A program made the translations under genes and the position numbers. From contig CANKVU010000001.1 of assembly GCA_947487205.1 (NCBI GenBank), positions 310,001-374,000 of the forward strand: 64,000 nt of DNA, given 5' to 3'. The first letter of the stretch is position 1; each line of letters starts with the position of its first letter. The stretch comes from an uncultured Paracoccaceae bacterium (GTDB lineage: Bacteria; Pseudomonadota; Alphaproteobacteria; Rhodobacterales; Rhodobacteraceae). Below the pieces are notes generated by a model. That model did no database searches and was not told where the DNA came from. It saw only the letters and a list, made by a program, of their open reading frames with translations. Positions 17,190 to 24,917 of this stretch are shown here, one piece after another.

Positions 17190-18293
17190 TCAGGCGGGAA
17201 CGGGGCGGGCCCGGAACAGGCCCGCCGGATCGAACTTGTCCCGGATCCCGCCGCTCAGGGCGGCGATCGCGTCGGGTTCGGGGTGCAGGGTGCCGAGCCG
17301 GGAATGGGTGTCCGCGGCGGCCCGGACCAGCGTGGCGTGACCGATGCCCGGGCACGCGGCGCGCAGGTCGGTGCCCGGGGGCGCCTCGGCCCAGATCAGA
17401 CCGCCGCCCCAGTCGATCAGCGCGCGCCCCGGAAGGCGCGCCACCGTGTCCGCCGCCCGCGACGGCCGGACCGAGATCCGCCACAGGTCCGCATCGCCGG
17501 TCAGGTCGGCCGCGTCCCTGATGCGTGGCCACGGCCCCTCGCCCTCGCTCACCGACAAGGCGCCGTGGGAGGACAGCGCCCGGGTCAGCCGCTCGGCGCG
17601 ATAGGCGACCGAGGCCGCGCTGCCCTCGATCCGCAGATGGGTCCGGCCGGATTGCGGATCGTGCGCGGCGCCGGTCACCTCGAAGGGCGTGGCGAGCGCC
17701 GCCGACATCGCCCCGACCGCCGCGACCGCCGGCAATCCCTCGGCGGTCAGGGTCGCGGTCGCCGCCACGCCGGGCAGGAGCTTCAGCCCGACTTCGGTGA
17801 TCGCGCCGAGCGTCCCGCGACTGCCGCAGAGGAGCCGGACGAGGTCCAGCCCGGTGACGTTCTTCATCACCCGGCCGCCATTCTTGAGGATCGTGCCCTC
17901 GCCGTCCACGAAACGCAGCCCCAGCACCGCGTCCCGGCAGGCCCCGGCCACGACCCGGCGGGGGCCCGACGCATTGGTGGCCACGCAGCCGCCGATCGTC
18001 GGCTCTCCGCCCCGGCCGAGCACGGTCCGCGCGTCCCAGGGCTCGAAGGCCAGCCGCTGGCCCTCGGCGGCCAGCGCCGCCTCGATCTCGGCCATGGGGG
18101 TGCCGGCCCGCGCCACCATGGTCAGCGCGCCGGGCTCGTAGAGCGTGATGCCCCGGATCCCGCGGATCGAGAGGGTCGTGGCATGCTCCGCCGCCGGCGC
18201 CCGGGTGCCCCCGCCCCTGATCGCCAGCGGCCCCGTCGCCGAGCGGATGGCATCGGCCAGTTCCGCCGCGCTGCCGGGCGTCAACTCCCCCAT
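17190..18293 (-). CDS. glcE: Glycolate oxidase FAD-binding subunit
   Basis: 367 residues. FAD-linked oxidase (PCMH-type) motifs: LAIRGGGTRAP, the GGEPTIGGCVATNASGP segment and NVTGLDLVRLLCGSRGTLG. It is the shorter flavin subunit that pairs with GlcD and GlcF. Start chosen at the ATG giving MGELTPGSAAEL because AAAAAGGTGAAGAC sits directly in front; a TTG six codons earlier falls inside that ribosome site. The ribosome site is part of a repeat-like intercistronic element (18301-18363) between glcD and glcE. Confidence 0.93.
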   Translation of the reverse strand: MGELTPGSAAELADAIRSATGPLAIRGGGTRAPAAEHATTLSIRGIRGITLYEPGALTMVARAGTPMAEIEAALAAEGQRLAFEPWDARTVLGRGGEPTIGGCVATNASGPRRVVAGACRDAVLGLRFVDGEGTILKNGGRVMKNVTGLDLVRLLCGSRGTLGAITEVGLKLLPGVAATATLTAEGLPAVAAVGAMSAALATPFEVTGAAHDPQSGRTHLRIEGSAASVAYRAERLTRALSSHGALSVSEGEGPWPRIRDAADLTGDADLWRISVRPSRAADTVARLPGRALIDWGGGLIWAEAPPGTDLRAACPGIGHATLVRAAADTHSRLGTLHPEPDAIAALSGGIRDKFDPAGLFRARPVPA

Positions 18294-18300
18294 GTCTTCA

Positions 18301-18363
18301 CCTTTTTCCAAGTACCCCGGGGTGAATTGCCGCCCCCCGGGGCGGCAAGAGGGGCAGTGCCCC
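18301..18363 (-). repeat. Intercistronic hairpin/ribosome-site repeat, copy 1 (glcD-glcE)
   Basis: Read on the minus strand from the glcD stop: a perfect GGGGCA-TGCCCC hairpin (18351-18363), a second hairpin TTGCCGCC/GGCGGCAA (18327-18334 with 18341-18348), then CCCCGGGGTACTTGGAAAAA and GGTGAAG, which supplies the glcE ribosome site. The same core recurs at 24868-24906 in an unrelated operon. Similar sequences are, from memory, frequent in Rhodobacterales spacers, but I cannot verify copy number here. Confidence 0.6.
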
Positions 18364-19805
18364 TATTCCGCCGCCAGCGCCCGGCGCCCGGCGCTCGTGT
18401 CGAGCGGGAACACCTTGGCGGGATTGAGCAGCCATGCCGGGTCGAACACGTCCTTTACCCGCATCTGCGCCTCCAGGTCGGCCGGATCGAACTGGGCCGC
18501 CATCAGGTCGCGCTTCTCGACACCGACGCCGTGCTCGCCGGTCAGGCAGCCCCCGACCTCCACGCAGAGCGTCAGGATGTCGGCGCCGAGCGCCTCGGCC
18601 TTCTCCAGCTCGCCCGCTTCGTTGGCGTCGAAGAGGATGAGCGGGTGCATGTTGCCGTCGCCGGCATGGAACACGTTGGCGACCTCCAGCCCGTATCCCG
18701 CGGCCATCTCGCCGATGCGCCGCAGCACCCGGGGCAGTTCGCCCACCGGGATCGTCCCGTCGAGGCAGATGTAGTCGTTGAGCTGCCCCATCGCCCCGAA
18801 GGCCGACTTGCGCCCGAGCCAGATGCGGGAGCTTTCCTCCTCGCTCTGGGAGACGCGGACCTCCACCGGATCGAGCTTGCGCGCGATTTCGGTGATGACG
18901 CCCAGCTGTTCGTCGATCTCGGCCTCCGACCCCTCGACCTCGACGATCAGCATCGCGGCGCAATCGGGATATCCCGCGCCCGAGAACGCGTCCGTGGCGC
19001 GGATGCAGGGGCGGTCCATGAACTCGATCGCCACCGGCAGGATGCCGGCCTTGATGATGTCGCTGACGCATTGTCCCGCCACTTCGGACGAATCGAAGCC
19101 GATGAGGCAGGGGCGGGCACCCTCGGGCTTGGGCAGGATGCGCAGGGTCGCCTCGGTCACGACGCCCAGCTGCCCCTCGGATCCGCAGATCAGGCCCAGC
19201 AGGTCGAGCCCCCCGGCATCCATGTGCGCGCCGCCCAGTTCGACCACCGTCCCGTCAATCAGGACCACGGTGGCGCCCAGGAGGTTGTTCGTCGTCACCC
19301 CGTATTTCAGGCAATGGGCGCCGCCCGAATTCATCGCGATGTTGCCCGCGATCGCGCAGGCCAGCTGCGAGGAGGGATCGGGCGCGTAGAAGAAGCCGTC
19401 CGCCTCCACCGCGCCGGTGACCGAGAGGTTCGTGCGTCCCGTCTGGACCCGGATGAGCCGATCCTCGTAGCTCGTCTCCAGCACCTCGGTGAGGCGCGCG
19501 ACGCCGAGGATCACGCAATCGGCGGTCGGCAGGGCCCCGCCGGCCAGCGACGTGCCCGCCCCCCGCGGCACCACCGGGACGCGATGCTCGTGGCAGAGCC
19601 TCAGGCAGGCCGCAACTTCCTCGGTCGAGCGCGGCAGCACCACGGCGAGGGGCGGGCATGCATAGGCCGTCAGCGCGTCGCATTCGTAGGCGCGCAATTC
19701 CTCGGGGGCGTGGATCACCGTTTCGGCGGGCAGGGCCCGGACGAGGCGGCGTACGAGCTCGGCCTTGAGGGACAGGATCCGCGCGTCGGGTTCCGGCATC
19801 TGCAT
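18363..19805 (-). CDS. glcD: Glycolate oxidase FAD-linked subunit
   Basis: 480 residues, the usual size. FAD-binding features: VVPRGAGTSLAGGALP (Gly loop), GNIAMNSGGAHCLKYGVTTN and GSEGQLGVVTEATLRILP; near the C-terminus GDGNMHPLILFD and CLTGEHGVGVEKRD, hallmarks of the GlcD/D-lactate dehydrogenase family. It is the catalytic flavoprotein oxidising glycolate (possibly also D-lactate) to the 2-oxo acid. Start at MQMPEP, behind an unusually strong GGAGGAGGAGG ribosome site. First gene of glcD-glcE-glcF; divergent from the DUF599 gene with 81 bp between. Confidence 0.95.
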   Translation of the reverse strand: MQMPEPDARILSLKAELVRRLVRALPAETVIHAPEELRAYECDALTAYACPPLAVVLPRSTEEVAACLRLCHEHRVPVVPRGAGTSLAGGALPTADCVILGVARLTEVLETSYEDRLIRVQTGRTNLSVTGAVEADGFFYAPDPSSQLACAIAGNIAMNSGGAHCLKYGVTTNNLLGATVVLIDGTVVELGGAHMDAGGLDLLGLICGSEGQLGVVTEATLRILPKPEGARPCLIGFDSSEVAGQCVSDIIKAGILPVAIEFMDRPCIRATDAFSGAGYPDCAAMLIVEVEGSEAEIDEQLGVITEIARKLDPVEVRVSQSEEESSRIWLGRKSAFGAMGQLNDYICLDGTIPVGELPRVLRRIGEMAAGYGLEVANVFHAGDGNMHPLILFDANEAGELEKAEALGADILTLCVEVGGCLTGEHGVGVEKRDLMAAQFDPADLEAQMRVKDVFDPAWLLNPAKVFPLDTSAGRRALAAE

Positions 19806-19886
19806 CGTTGGCTCCTCCTCCTCCGGCAGGCTAGGTGCGCGACGGACCGCTGGCAAGCGGCTGGCCCGCGTCGTAACCTCAGGGTG

Positions 19887-20585
19887 ATGACCTTTCTCGA
19901 CCGCCTCACCATGCTCTCGCTCCTCGACGGGATCGCGGTCGCGATCCTGCTCGCGGGCTGGCAGGCGATCGGCGTCCTGATCGAGCGCGAGGGCGCGTCC
20001 TGGCCCTCCGTCGCCGCCCTGATGATGGAGCAGCGGCGGGAATGGATGCGGCAGATGGTCGCGCGCGATCCGCGGATCTTCGATGCCACGATCCTGTCGG
20101 CCCTGCGCCAGGGCACCACGTTCTTCGCCTCGACGCTGGTCATCGCCATCGGCGGGGTGCTGGCGCTGATCGGCAACGCCGAACGGCTGGCCGGAGTGGC
20201 CGGCGAGCTCGGCACCGCCGCCCCCGTCGTCGTCTACGAGCTGAAGCTCGGCCTGGTCGCGATCCTGCTGACCGACAGCTTCCTCAAGTTCGTCTGGTCG
20301 AACCGGCTCTTCGGCTATTGCGCGGTGGTCATGGCTGCGGTTCCGAACGATCCCGCCGCGCCCGATGCCGGCTTCCGCGCCCAGCAGGCGGCCGACCTCA
20401 ACATCCGCGCGGCGTGGAACTTCAACCGCGGCCTGCGGGGCACGTATGTCGCGCTGGCGGCCTTGGCCTGGCTGGCCGGTCCGGTGCCGCTGCTCGGGGC
20501 GAGCGGCTTCGTGCTCTGGACCATCTGGTCGCGCGAATACCGGTCGTACACCCGGGACATCCTGACCCGTCCACCCGGCCCCTGA
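19887..20585 (+). CDS. DUF599 family membrane protein
   Basis: 232 residues with four hydrophobic segments: LLDGIAVAILLAGWQAIGVLI, TFFASTLVIAIGGVLALI, LGLVAILLTDSFLKFVWS and TYVALAALAWLAGPVPLLG. The motif FNRGLRGTYVALA and the position of WMRQM after the first helix match DUF599, a widespread alpha/gamma-proteobacterial inner-membrane family of unknown function. Start at the ATG in CTCAGGGTGATG; the frame stays open far upstream only as antisense of glc genes. It sits divergent from glcD and upstream of a solute symporter, with no evident functional link. Confidence 0.85.
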   Translation: MTFLDRLTMLSLLDGIAVAILLAGWQAIGVLIEREGASWPSVAALMMEQRREWMRQMVARDPRIFDATILSALRQGTTFFASTLVIAIGGVLALIGNAERLAGVAGELGTAAPVVVYELKLGLVAILLTDSFLKFVWSNRLFGYCAVVMAAVPNDPAAPDAGFRAQQAADLNIRAAWNFNRGLRGTYVALAALAWLAGPVPLLGASGFVLWTIWSREYRSYTRDILTRPPGP

Positions 20586-20699
20586 CCCCTGACCCAGCGA
20601 TCTCGGGCAGGATACGGCCGTTCCCGCCTCGTGCCGCGCATTCGTGGTGGCCCCCGCGCGGCCGGCTGCTAGGCTCCGCACCGGACCAGGGAGGGTTTC

Positions 20700-22295
20700 A
20701 TGGGCGCATTCAACATCTTTGCTTTCGTCGCCTTCACGGCGCTGGTCGCCGTGCTGTCATGGCTTTGGACGCGCGGCACGGATGCCGGCTCGGGGGTCGG
20801 CTATTACCTGGGCGGACGCTCGCTGACGGCGCCGGTGATCGCCGGCTCGCTGCTGCTCACGAACCTGTCGACCGAGCAGATCGTCGGGCTGACCGGACAG
20901 GCCTATTCTTGGGGCATCCTCGTCATGGCGTGGGAGACGCTGGCGGCCATCGCGATGGTGGTGACGGCGCTGGTCCTCCTGCCCCGCTACTTGCAGCGCG
21001 GCGTGTCGACGATCCCCTCCTTCCTGGAGGACCGCTACGATTCGGGCGTGAAGACGGCCACCTCGCTCCTGTTCCTCACCGGCTACGCCGTGATCCTTTT
21101 GCCCATCGTGCTCTATTCCGGGGCGCTCGCGCTCGGCGAGATGTTCGACGTGGCGGGCGTGCTGGGCGTGGGCGAGACCGCCGCGCTCTGGATCACGGTC
21201 TGGGCCATCGGCATCATCGGGTCGATCTATGCCATCTTCGGTGGGCTGAAGGCCGTCGCGGTGTCGGACACGATCAACGCGGTGGGCCTGTTCCTGGGCG
21301 GCCTCCTGGTGCCGATCTTCGGTCTGATGGCGATCGGCGGCGGCAGCGTGACCGAGGGCCTGTCGATCCTGTGGCGCGAGAACCCCGACAAGTTCAACGT
21401 GATCGGCAGCGCCGAGAGCCCGGTCCCGTTCGCCACGATCTTCACGGGAATGATGCTCGTACAGCTGTTCTACTGGGGCACCAACCAGGCGATCATCCAG
21501 CGCGCCCTTGGGGCCCGCGACCTCAAGGAGGGGCAGAAGGGCCTGCTCTATGCCGGGATACTGAAGGTCCTGGGGCCGATCATCGTGGTCCTGCCGGGCA
21601 TCATCGCGTGGCACATGTATCCCGACCAGCTGGAGACCGGCGACAGGGCCTACGGGATGCTTGTCACGGACGTGCTGCCGTTCCCGCTCAGGGGGTTCTT
21701 CGCCGCGGTCCTGTTCGGGGCGATCCTGTCCTCGTTCAACTCGGCGCTGAACTCGTCGGTCACGCTGTTCGGCGTCGACATCTACCAGCAATACATCAAG
21801 CCGGGCGCCGGCGAACGCTCGACGATCCGGGCGGGCAAGTTTTTCGGCGCGATCCTCGCCGTCGCCTCGATGACCATCGCCCCGTTCATCGCCAACGCGC
21901 CGCAGGGCCTCTTCGGCTACCTGCAGGAGGTGAACGGCTGCTATTCGATCCCGATCCTGACGATCATCCTGGTGGGCATCTTCACCCGCCGCGTGCCGCC
22001 TCTGGCGGCCAAGGTGGGACTGGCCTCGGGGGTGGGGCTCTACATGATCAGCCAGTTCGTGCTGAAGCCGTTCGTCGTGGGGGCGGAGAATTACCCTCAC
22101 TACCTGCACGTCATGGCGATCCTCTTCGTCTTCAACGTGATCGTGATGCTGGCCATCGGCCGCATGCGCCCGCGGGAGAGCGATTTCGTGGCCACCGATT
22201 CCGGGGACGTGGCGCTGAACCGATGGCCGCTCGCGATCCCGGTGGGCGCGGCGATCGTCCTGGTCGTCGCCTCGACCTACGTGGTCTTCGCGTGA
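20700..22295 (+). CDS. Sodium/solute symporter, SSS family (SglT-like)
   Basis: 531 residues with about 14 hydrophobic segments. SSS signatures include YYLGGRSLTAPVIAGSLLLTNLSTEQIVGLTGQAY at the N-terminus (read in parts), IFGGLKAVAVSDTINAVGL and FFAAVLFGAILSSFNSALNSS. The resemblance is to SglT/SGLT-type sugar or polyol carriers rather than PutP or ActP; the substrate is not certain. Sodium-coupled uptake across the inner membrane is expected. GGGAGGGTTTC precedes the ATG. A perfect hairpin follows the stop. Confidence 0.9.
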   Translation: MGAFNIFAFVAFTALVAVLSWLWTRGTDAGSGVGYYLGGRSLTAPVIAGSLLLTNLSTEQIVGLTGQAYSWGILVMAWETLAAIAMVVTALVLLPRYLQRGVSTIPSFLEDRYDSGVKTATSLLFLTGYAVILLPIVLYSGALALGEMFDVAGVLGVGETAALWITVWAIGIIGSIYAIFGGLKAVAVSDTINAVGLFLGGLLVPIFGLMAIGGGSVTEGLSILWRENPDKFNVIGSAESPVPFATIFTGMMLVQLFYWGTNQAIIQRALGARDLKEGQKGLLYAGILKVLGPIIVVLPGIIAWHMYPDQLETGDRAYGMLVTDVLPFPLRGFFAAVLFGAILSSFNSALNSSVTLFGVDIYQQYIKPGAGERSTIRAGKFFGAILAVASMTIAPFIANAPQGLFGYLQEVNGCYSIPILTIILVGIFTRRVPPLAAKVGLASGVGLYMISQFVLKPFVVGAENYPHYLHVMAILFVFNVIVMLAIGRMRPRESDFVATDSGDVALNRWPLAIPVGAAIVLVVASTYVVFA

Positions 22296-22302
22296 CCTGA
22301 GC

Positions 22303-22324
22303 GGACGGCGCGCCGGCGCCGTCC
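22303..22324. terminator. Hairpin after the symporter gene
   Basis: GGACGGCGC (22303-22311) pairs perfectly with GCGCCGTCC (22316-22324) over a 4-nt loop, beginning 8 nt past the symporter stop and 13 nt before the stop of the convergent small gene. It could end transcription in both directions. No T-run. Confidence 0.55.
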
Positions 22325-22336
22325 GTCCCCGCGCCG

Positions 22337-22618
22337 TCAGCGCCCGTCGCGGGGGGCGGTGTCGTGGATCCGCGCGACCACGTCCCGCAGGCGCTCGGAG
22401 GTCGTCTCGCCCGCGTCGAGGGGAAAACTCGCCTCGAGGCAGGACACGACCTGCTTGCCGCCTTCCCTGCGATCACGGTTTCGCAGCGCATGGGACAGGT
22501 TGCGGCCGGCCATCTCGTTGGCTTCGAGGGCATAGCTGGTCGTGCGGGTGCGATGCCGCAAGGACCGCACGTAGCGTCGAAAGTCGCCGCATCTGGACAG
22601 GAACTTGCGGATCACCAT
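22337..22618 (-). CDS. Hypothetical small basic protein
   Basis: 93 residues (MVIRKFLSRCGDFRRYVRS...), not recognised. The N-terminal half is very basic and may be a short helix-rich nucleic-acid or membrane-surface binding segment; the second half is mixed and acidic. It has no signal peptide or membrane segment and two Cys residues. Codon use is strongly GC3-biased, which supports real coding over the opposite-strand frame, but I see no clear ribosome site before the ATG. It is flanked by a hairpin on the stop side and stands alone between the symporter and the MoxR operon. Confidence 0.5.
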   Translation of the reverse strand: MVIRKFLSRCGDFRRYVRSLRHRTRTTSYALEANEMAGRNLSHALRNRDRREGGKQVVSCLEASFPLDAGETTSERLRDVVARIHDTAPRDGR

Positions 22619-22687
22619 CGTGTCACCATTTACCGTTGATCGTCGCTCCGACCATCACGGGAGGTCTTTTACGACTTCTGAATGGTG

Positions 22688-22724
22688 CGGGCGGCCTTCA
22701 GACATCCGTCGCCCGGGCCGCCCG
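22688..22724. terminator. Hairpin downstream of the MoxR operon
   Basis: CGGGCGGCC (22688-22696) pairs with GGCCGCCCG (22716-22724) over a 19-nt loop. It is about 70 nt past the stop of the last gene of the moxR-DUF58-DUF4159 operon on the minus strand. No T-run is visible. Confidence 0.35.
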
Positions 22725-22793
22725 TCCCCGTGCCACGGTCGCGGCCCCTGACCCGGTCGACGGACCGCGAGGCAACGGCCGGCCGGGTCGCGG

Positions 22794-24848
22794 CTAGCGC
22801 CGCCCCTCCCGCAGCCAGGCGCCGACCGCGAGCCCGGCCGACAGGAGCAGCCATGCCCATGCCGGCAGGAGCGGGATCGCGGTCACGTCCGCCGTCACAT
22901 AGGCCCCGCGCGGGGTGATCCCGATCCAGCCGCGCCCCGCGGCGGGCCGGCTCGCGCGCACCTGCCGCAAACCGGGAAGGCCGTCCTCGATGGCGCGGAT
23001 ACCGCCGTTCGACGCCTCGATCACCGGCTCCAGCGCCGCGCCGCTCGCCACCGTCTCCTCGAATTCCCGGGGACTTTGCGGCCCGAGCGCGATCACCGCG
23101 CTCTGGTCCTTCTGGTCGAGGCGATAGAGCCCGATCTCCGGCCCTTCGAACGTCGCCTGGAACCGGCCGGGCGCGACCTCCTCCAGGTCCAGGACGGTGA
23201 CCTGGCCGCCGGGGCCCTCGATCTCCACCGGGCCGGTCCGCTCCGACAGGGTGCGGCGCGTGACGGTCATGGTCTGGCCCTCCGCGGTCGCGGTCAGGGC
23301 CTCCTCCTCCAGTTCGGGTTCCTTCATCGACCAATGGGCCAGCCGACGCAGCAGGTCGAGCTGCGGGCCCCCACCCTCGTAGCCGCGCGACCACAGCCAG
23401 GCATGGTCGGAGCCGAGCAGGGCAACCCGCCCCTCGCCGACGCGGTCGAGAACGAGGAGCGGGCCGTCATCGGCCCCCGTCATCACGACCTCGCCGCCGA
23501 ACGGGTCCAGTTCCACCTGCCGCAGCCAGCGGCCCCAATCGGGATCCTCGCCCGCGCCGCCGAGCCCCTGCGTCACGGGATGGCGCCGGCCGATCTCGGT
23601 CAGGCGGGGAAGGAAGGGCGCCTCGATCACCCGGCTCGTCGGCGCGGCGGGCAGGATCTCTCCCAGGGGCGAGCGGTAGAGCGAGCGGGCGGAGGCGAAA
23701 TCGGGTCCGGCCGCGACGAGGACGGCGCCGCCGTTCTCGACATACTGGCGCACGTTGTCGAGATAGATCGACGGCAGGATCCCGCGCCGCTGGTACCGGT
23801 CGAAGATGATCAGGTCGAACTCGTCGATCTTGTCGAGGAAGAGCTCCCGCGTCGGAAACGCGATCAGCGACAATTCCGTGACCGGCACGCCGTCCTGCTT
23901 CTCCGGCGGGCGCAGGATCGTGAAATGCACCAGATCGACGCTCGCGTCGGATTTCAGGAGGTTGCGCCATGTCCGCTCCCCCGGATGCGGCTCGCCCGAG
24001 ACGAGCAGCACGCGCAGGCGGTCGCGCACCCCGTTGATCTGGACGACCGCCTCGTTGTTTCGATCCGTCAGTTCGCCCGGGGCGGCGGGAACCTGGAACT
24101 GGATGACGTTCATGCCGGGATGGCTCAGGGTCACCGGCAGTTCCAGTTCCTCGCCGACCGGCACGTCGAAGCCGCGCGGCTCCTCGCCATCGACCGAGAT
24201 CAGGATCTCGACCCGCCCGGCCTCGTCCTCCGGCACGCGGCCCTGGTTCTCGATCCGCAGCCGCAGAGCCACCGGTTCGCCGAGGATGGCGAATGCCGGG
24301 GCGGTGGTGATTTCCAGACGCCGGTCCCAATCCTCCTCTCGGCCGGTCATCAGAAGGTGGAGGGGCGCGGGAAGGTCGGGCGCCAGCTCCACGTCGTGCA
24401 GCCGTCCGTCCGAGATCAGGATCGCGCCGGCGAGGCGCGCGCGCGGCTCCTCGGCCATTGCCTCCGCGAGCGTCGTCATCAAAAGCGACCCCTCGTCGTC
24501 GGGCCCGTCCCCCATCCGCACGACGCGCAGCTCCGTATTCTCCAGCCCCGCGATCCCGGCCTCGATCCGCGCCAGCGCCACCGCCGTCTGCGACGGTCGC
24601 TCGCCGATCCTCTGGCTTGCGCTCTCGTCGACGACGGCGATCACGATGTCTGTCAGGGGCGTGCGATCCTCGCTCTGCAGGGACGGCCCCGCCAGCGCGG
24701 CGAGCAGGGCCAGCGCGGCCAGGCCCCGCAGCCACCACCCCGACAGGCCGCGCCAGAGCGCCAACGCCACGACGGCCGCCGCGGCGAGGGCCAGCACCGC
24801 CAGGACCGCCCACGGGACGAGCGGATCGAAGATCACCGTTTCGCTCAC
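22794..24848 (-). CDS. Membrane protein with glutamine amidotransferase-like/vWA-like periplasmic region
   Basis: 684 residues. Two hydrophobic segments near the N-terminus (VPWAVLAVLALAAAAVVAL and [16 protein letters not shown]) and one at the C-terminus (LPAWAWLLLSAGLAVGAWL) anchor a large soluble part. That part begins DIVIAVVDESASQRIGERPS (vWA-like), and later has VLLVSGEPHPGERTWRNLL, DLIIFDRYQRRGIL and VENGGAVLVAAGPDFA, resembling a class I amidotransferase-like fold without an obvious catalytic Cys. It is the usual last member of the alphaproteobacterial moxR-DUF58-DUF4159 cluster; function unknown. The start is taken as GTG (VSETVIFDP), whose bases overlap the stop of a 6-codon leader frame (ATG at 24865); an in-frame TTG lies nine codons upstream. 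Confidence 0.8.
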   Translation of the reverse strand: MSETVIFDPLVPWAVLAVLALAAAAVVALALWRGLSGWWLRGLAALALLAALAGPSLQSEDRTPLTDIVIAVVDESASQRIGERPSQTAVALARIEAGIAGLENTELRVVRMGDGPDDEGSLLMTTLAEAMAEEPRARLAGAILISDGRLHDVELAPDLPAPLHLLMTGREEDWDRRLEITTAPAFAILGEPVALRLRIENQGRVPEDEAGRVEILISVDGEEPRGFDVPVGEELELPVTLSHPGMNVIQFQVPAAPGELTDRNNEAVVQINGVRDRLRVLLVSGEPHPGERTWRNLLKSDASVDLVHFTILRPPEKQDGVPVTELSLIAFPTRELFLDKIDEFDLIIFDRYQRRGILPSIYLDNVRQYVENGGAVLVAAGPDFASARSLYRSPLGEILPAAPTSRVIEAPFLPRLTEIGRRHPVTQGLGGAGEDPDWGRWLRQVELDPFGGEVVMTGADDGPLLVLDRVGEGRVALLGSDHAWLWSRGYEGGGPQLDLLRRLAHWSMKEPELEEEALTATAEGQTMTVTRRTLSERTGPVEIEGPGGQVTVLDLEEVAPGRFQATFEGPEIGLYRLDQKDQSAVIALGPQSPREFEETVASGAALEPVIEASNGGIRAIEDGLPGLRQVRASRPAAGRGWIGITPRGAYVTADVTAIPLLPAWAWLLLSAGLAVGAWLREGRR

Positions 24849-24867
24849 GCCACCCTGCCCTTCATCC

Positions 24868-24906
24868 TTTCGCAAGTACCCCGGGGGTCCGGGGGCTGGC
24901 CCCCGG
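24868..24906 (-). repeat. Intercistronic hairpin/ribosome-site repeat, copy 2 (DUF4159-amidotransferase-like)
   Basis: Read on the minus strand: hairpin CCGGGGGC/GCCCCCGG (24899-24906 with 24889-24896, 2-nt loop), then CCCCGGGGTACTTGCGAAAG followed by GATGAAG. The segment from CCCCGGGG to TGAAG is nearly identical to copy 1 at 18301-18363, and again lies between two genes of one operon with the AAAGG as ribosome site. Confidence 0.6.
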
Positions 24907-24917
24907 CCCTGCCCCGG

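Noticed and set aside
22364-22639. A plus-strand 91-codon frame overlapping the small basic protein gene
   Set aside because: No ribosome site and less coding-like codon pattern than the minus-strand frame; the two cannot both be real with confidence.
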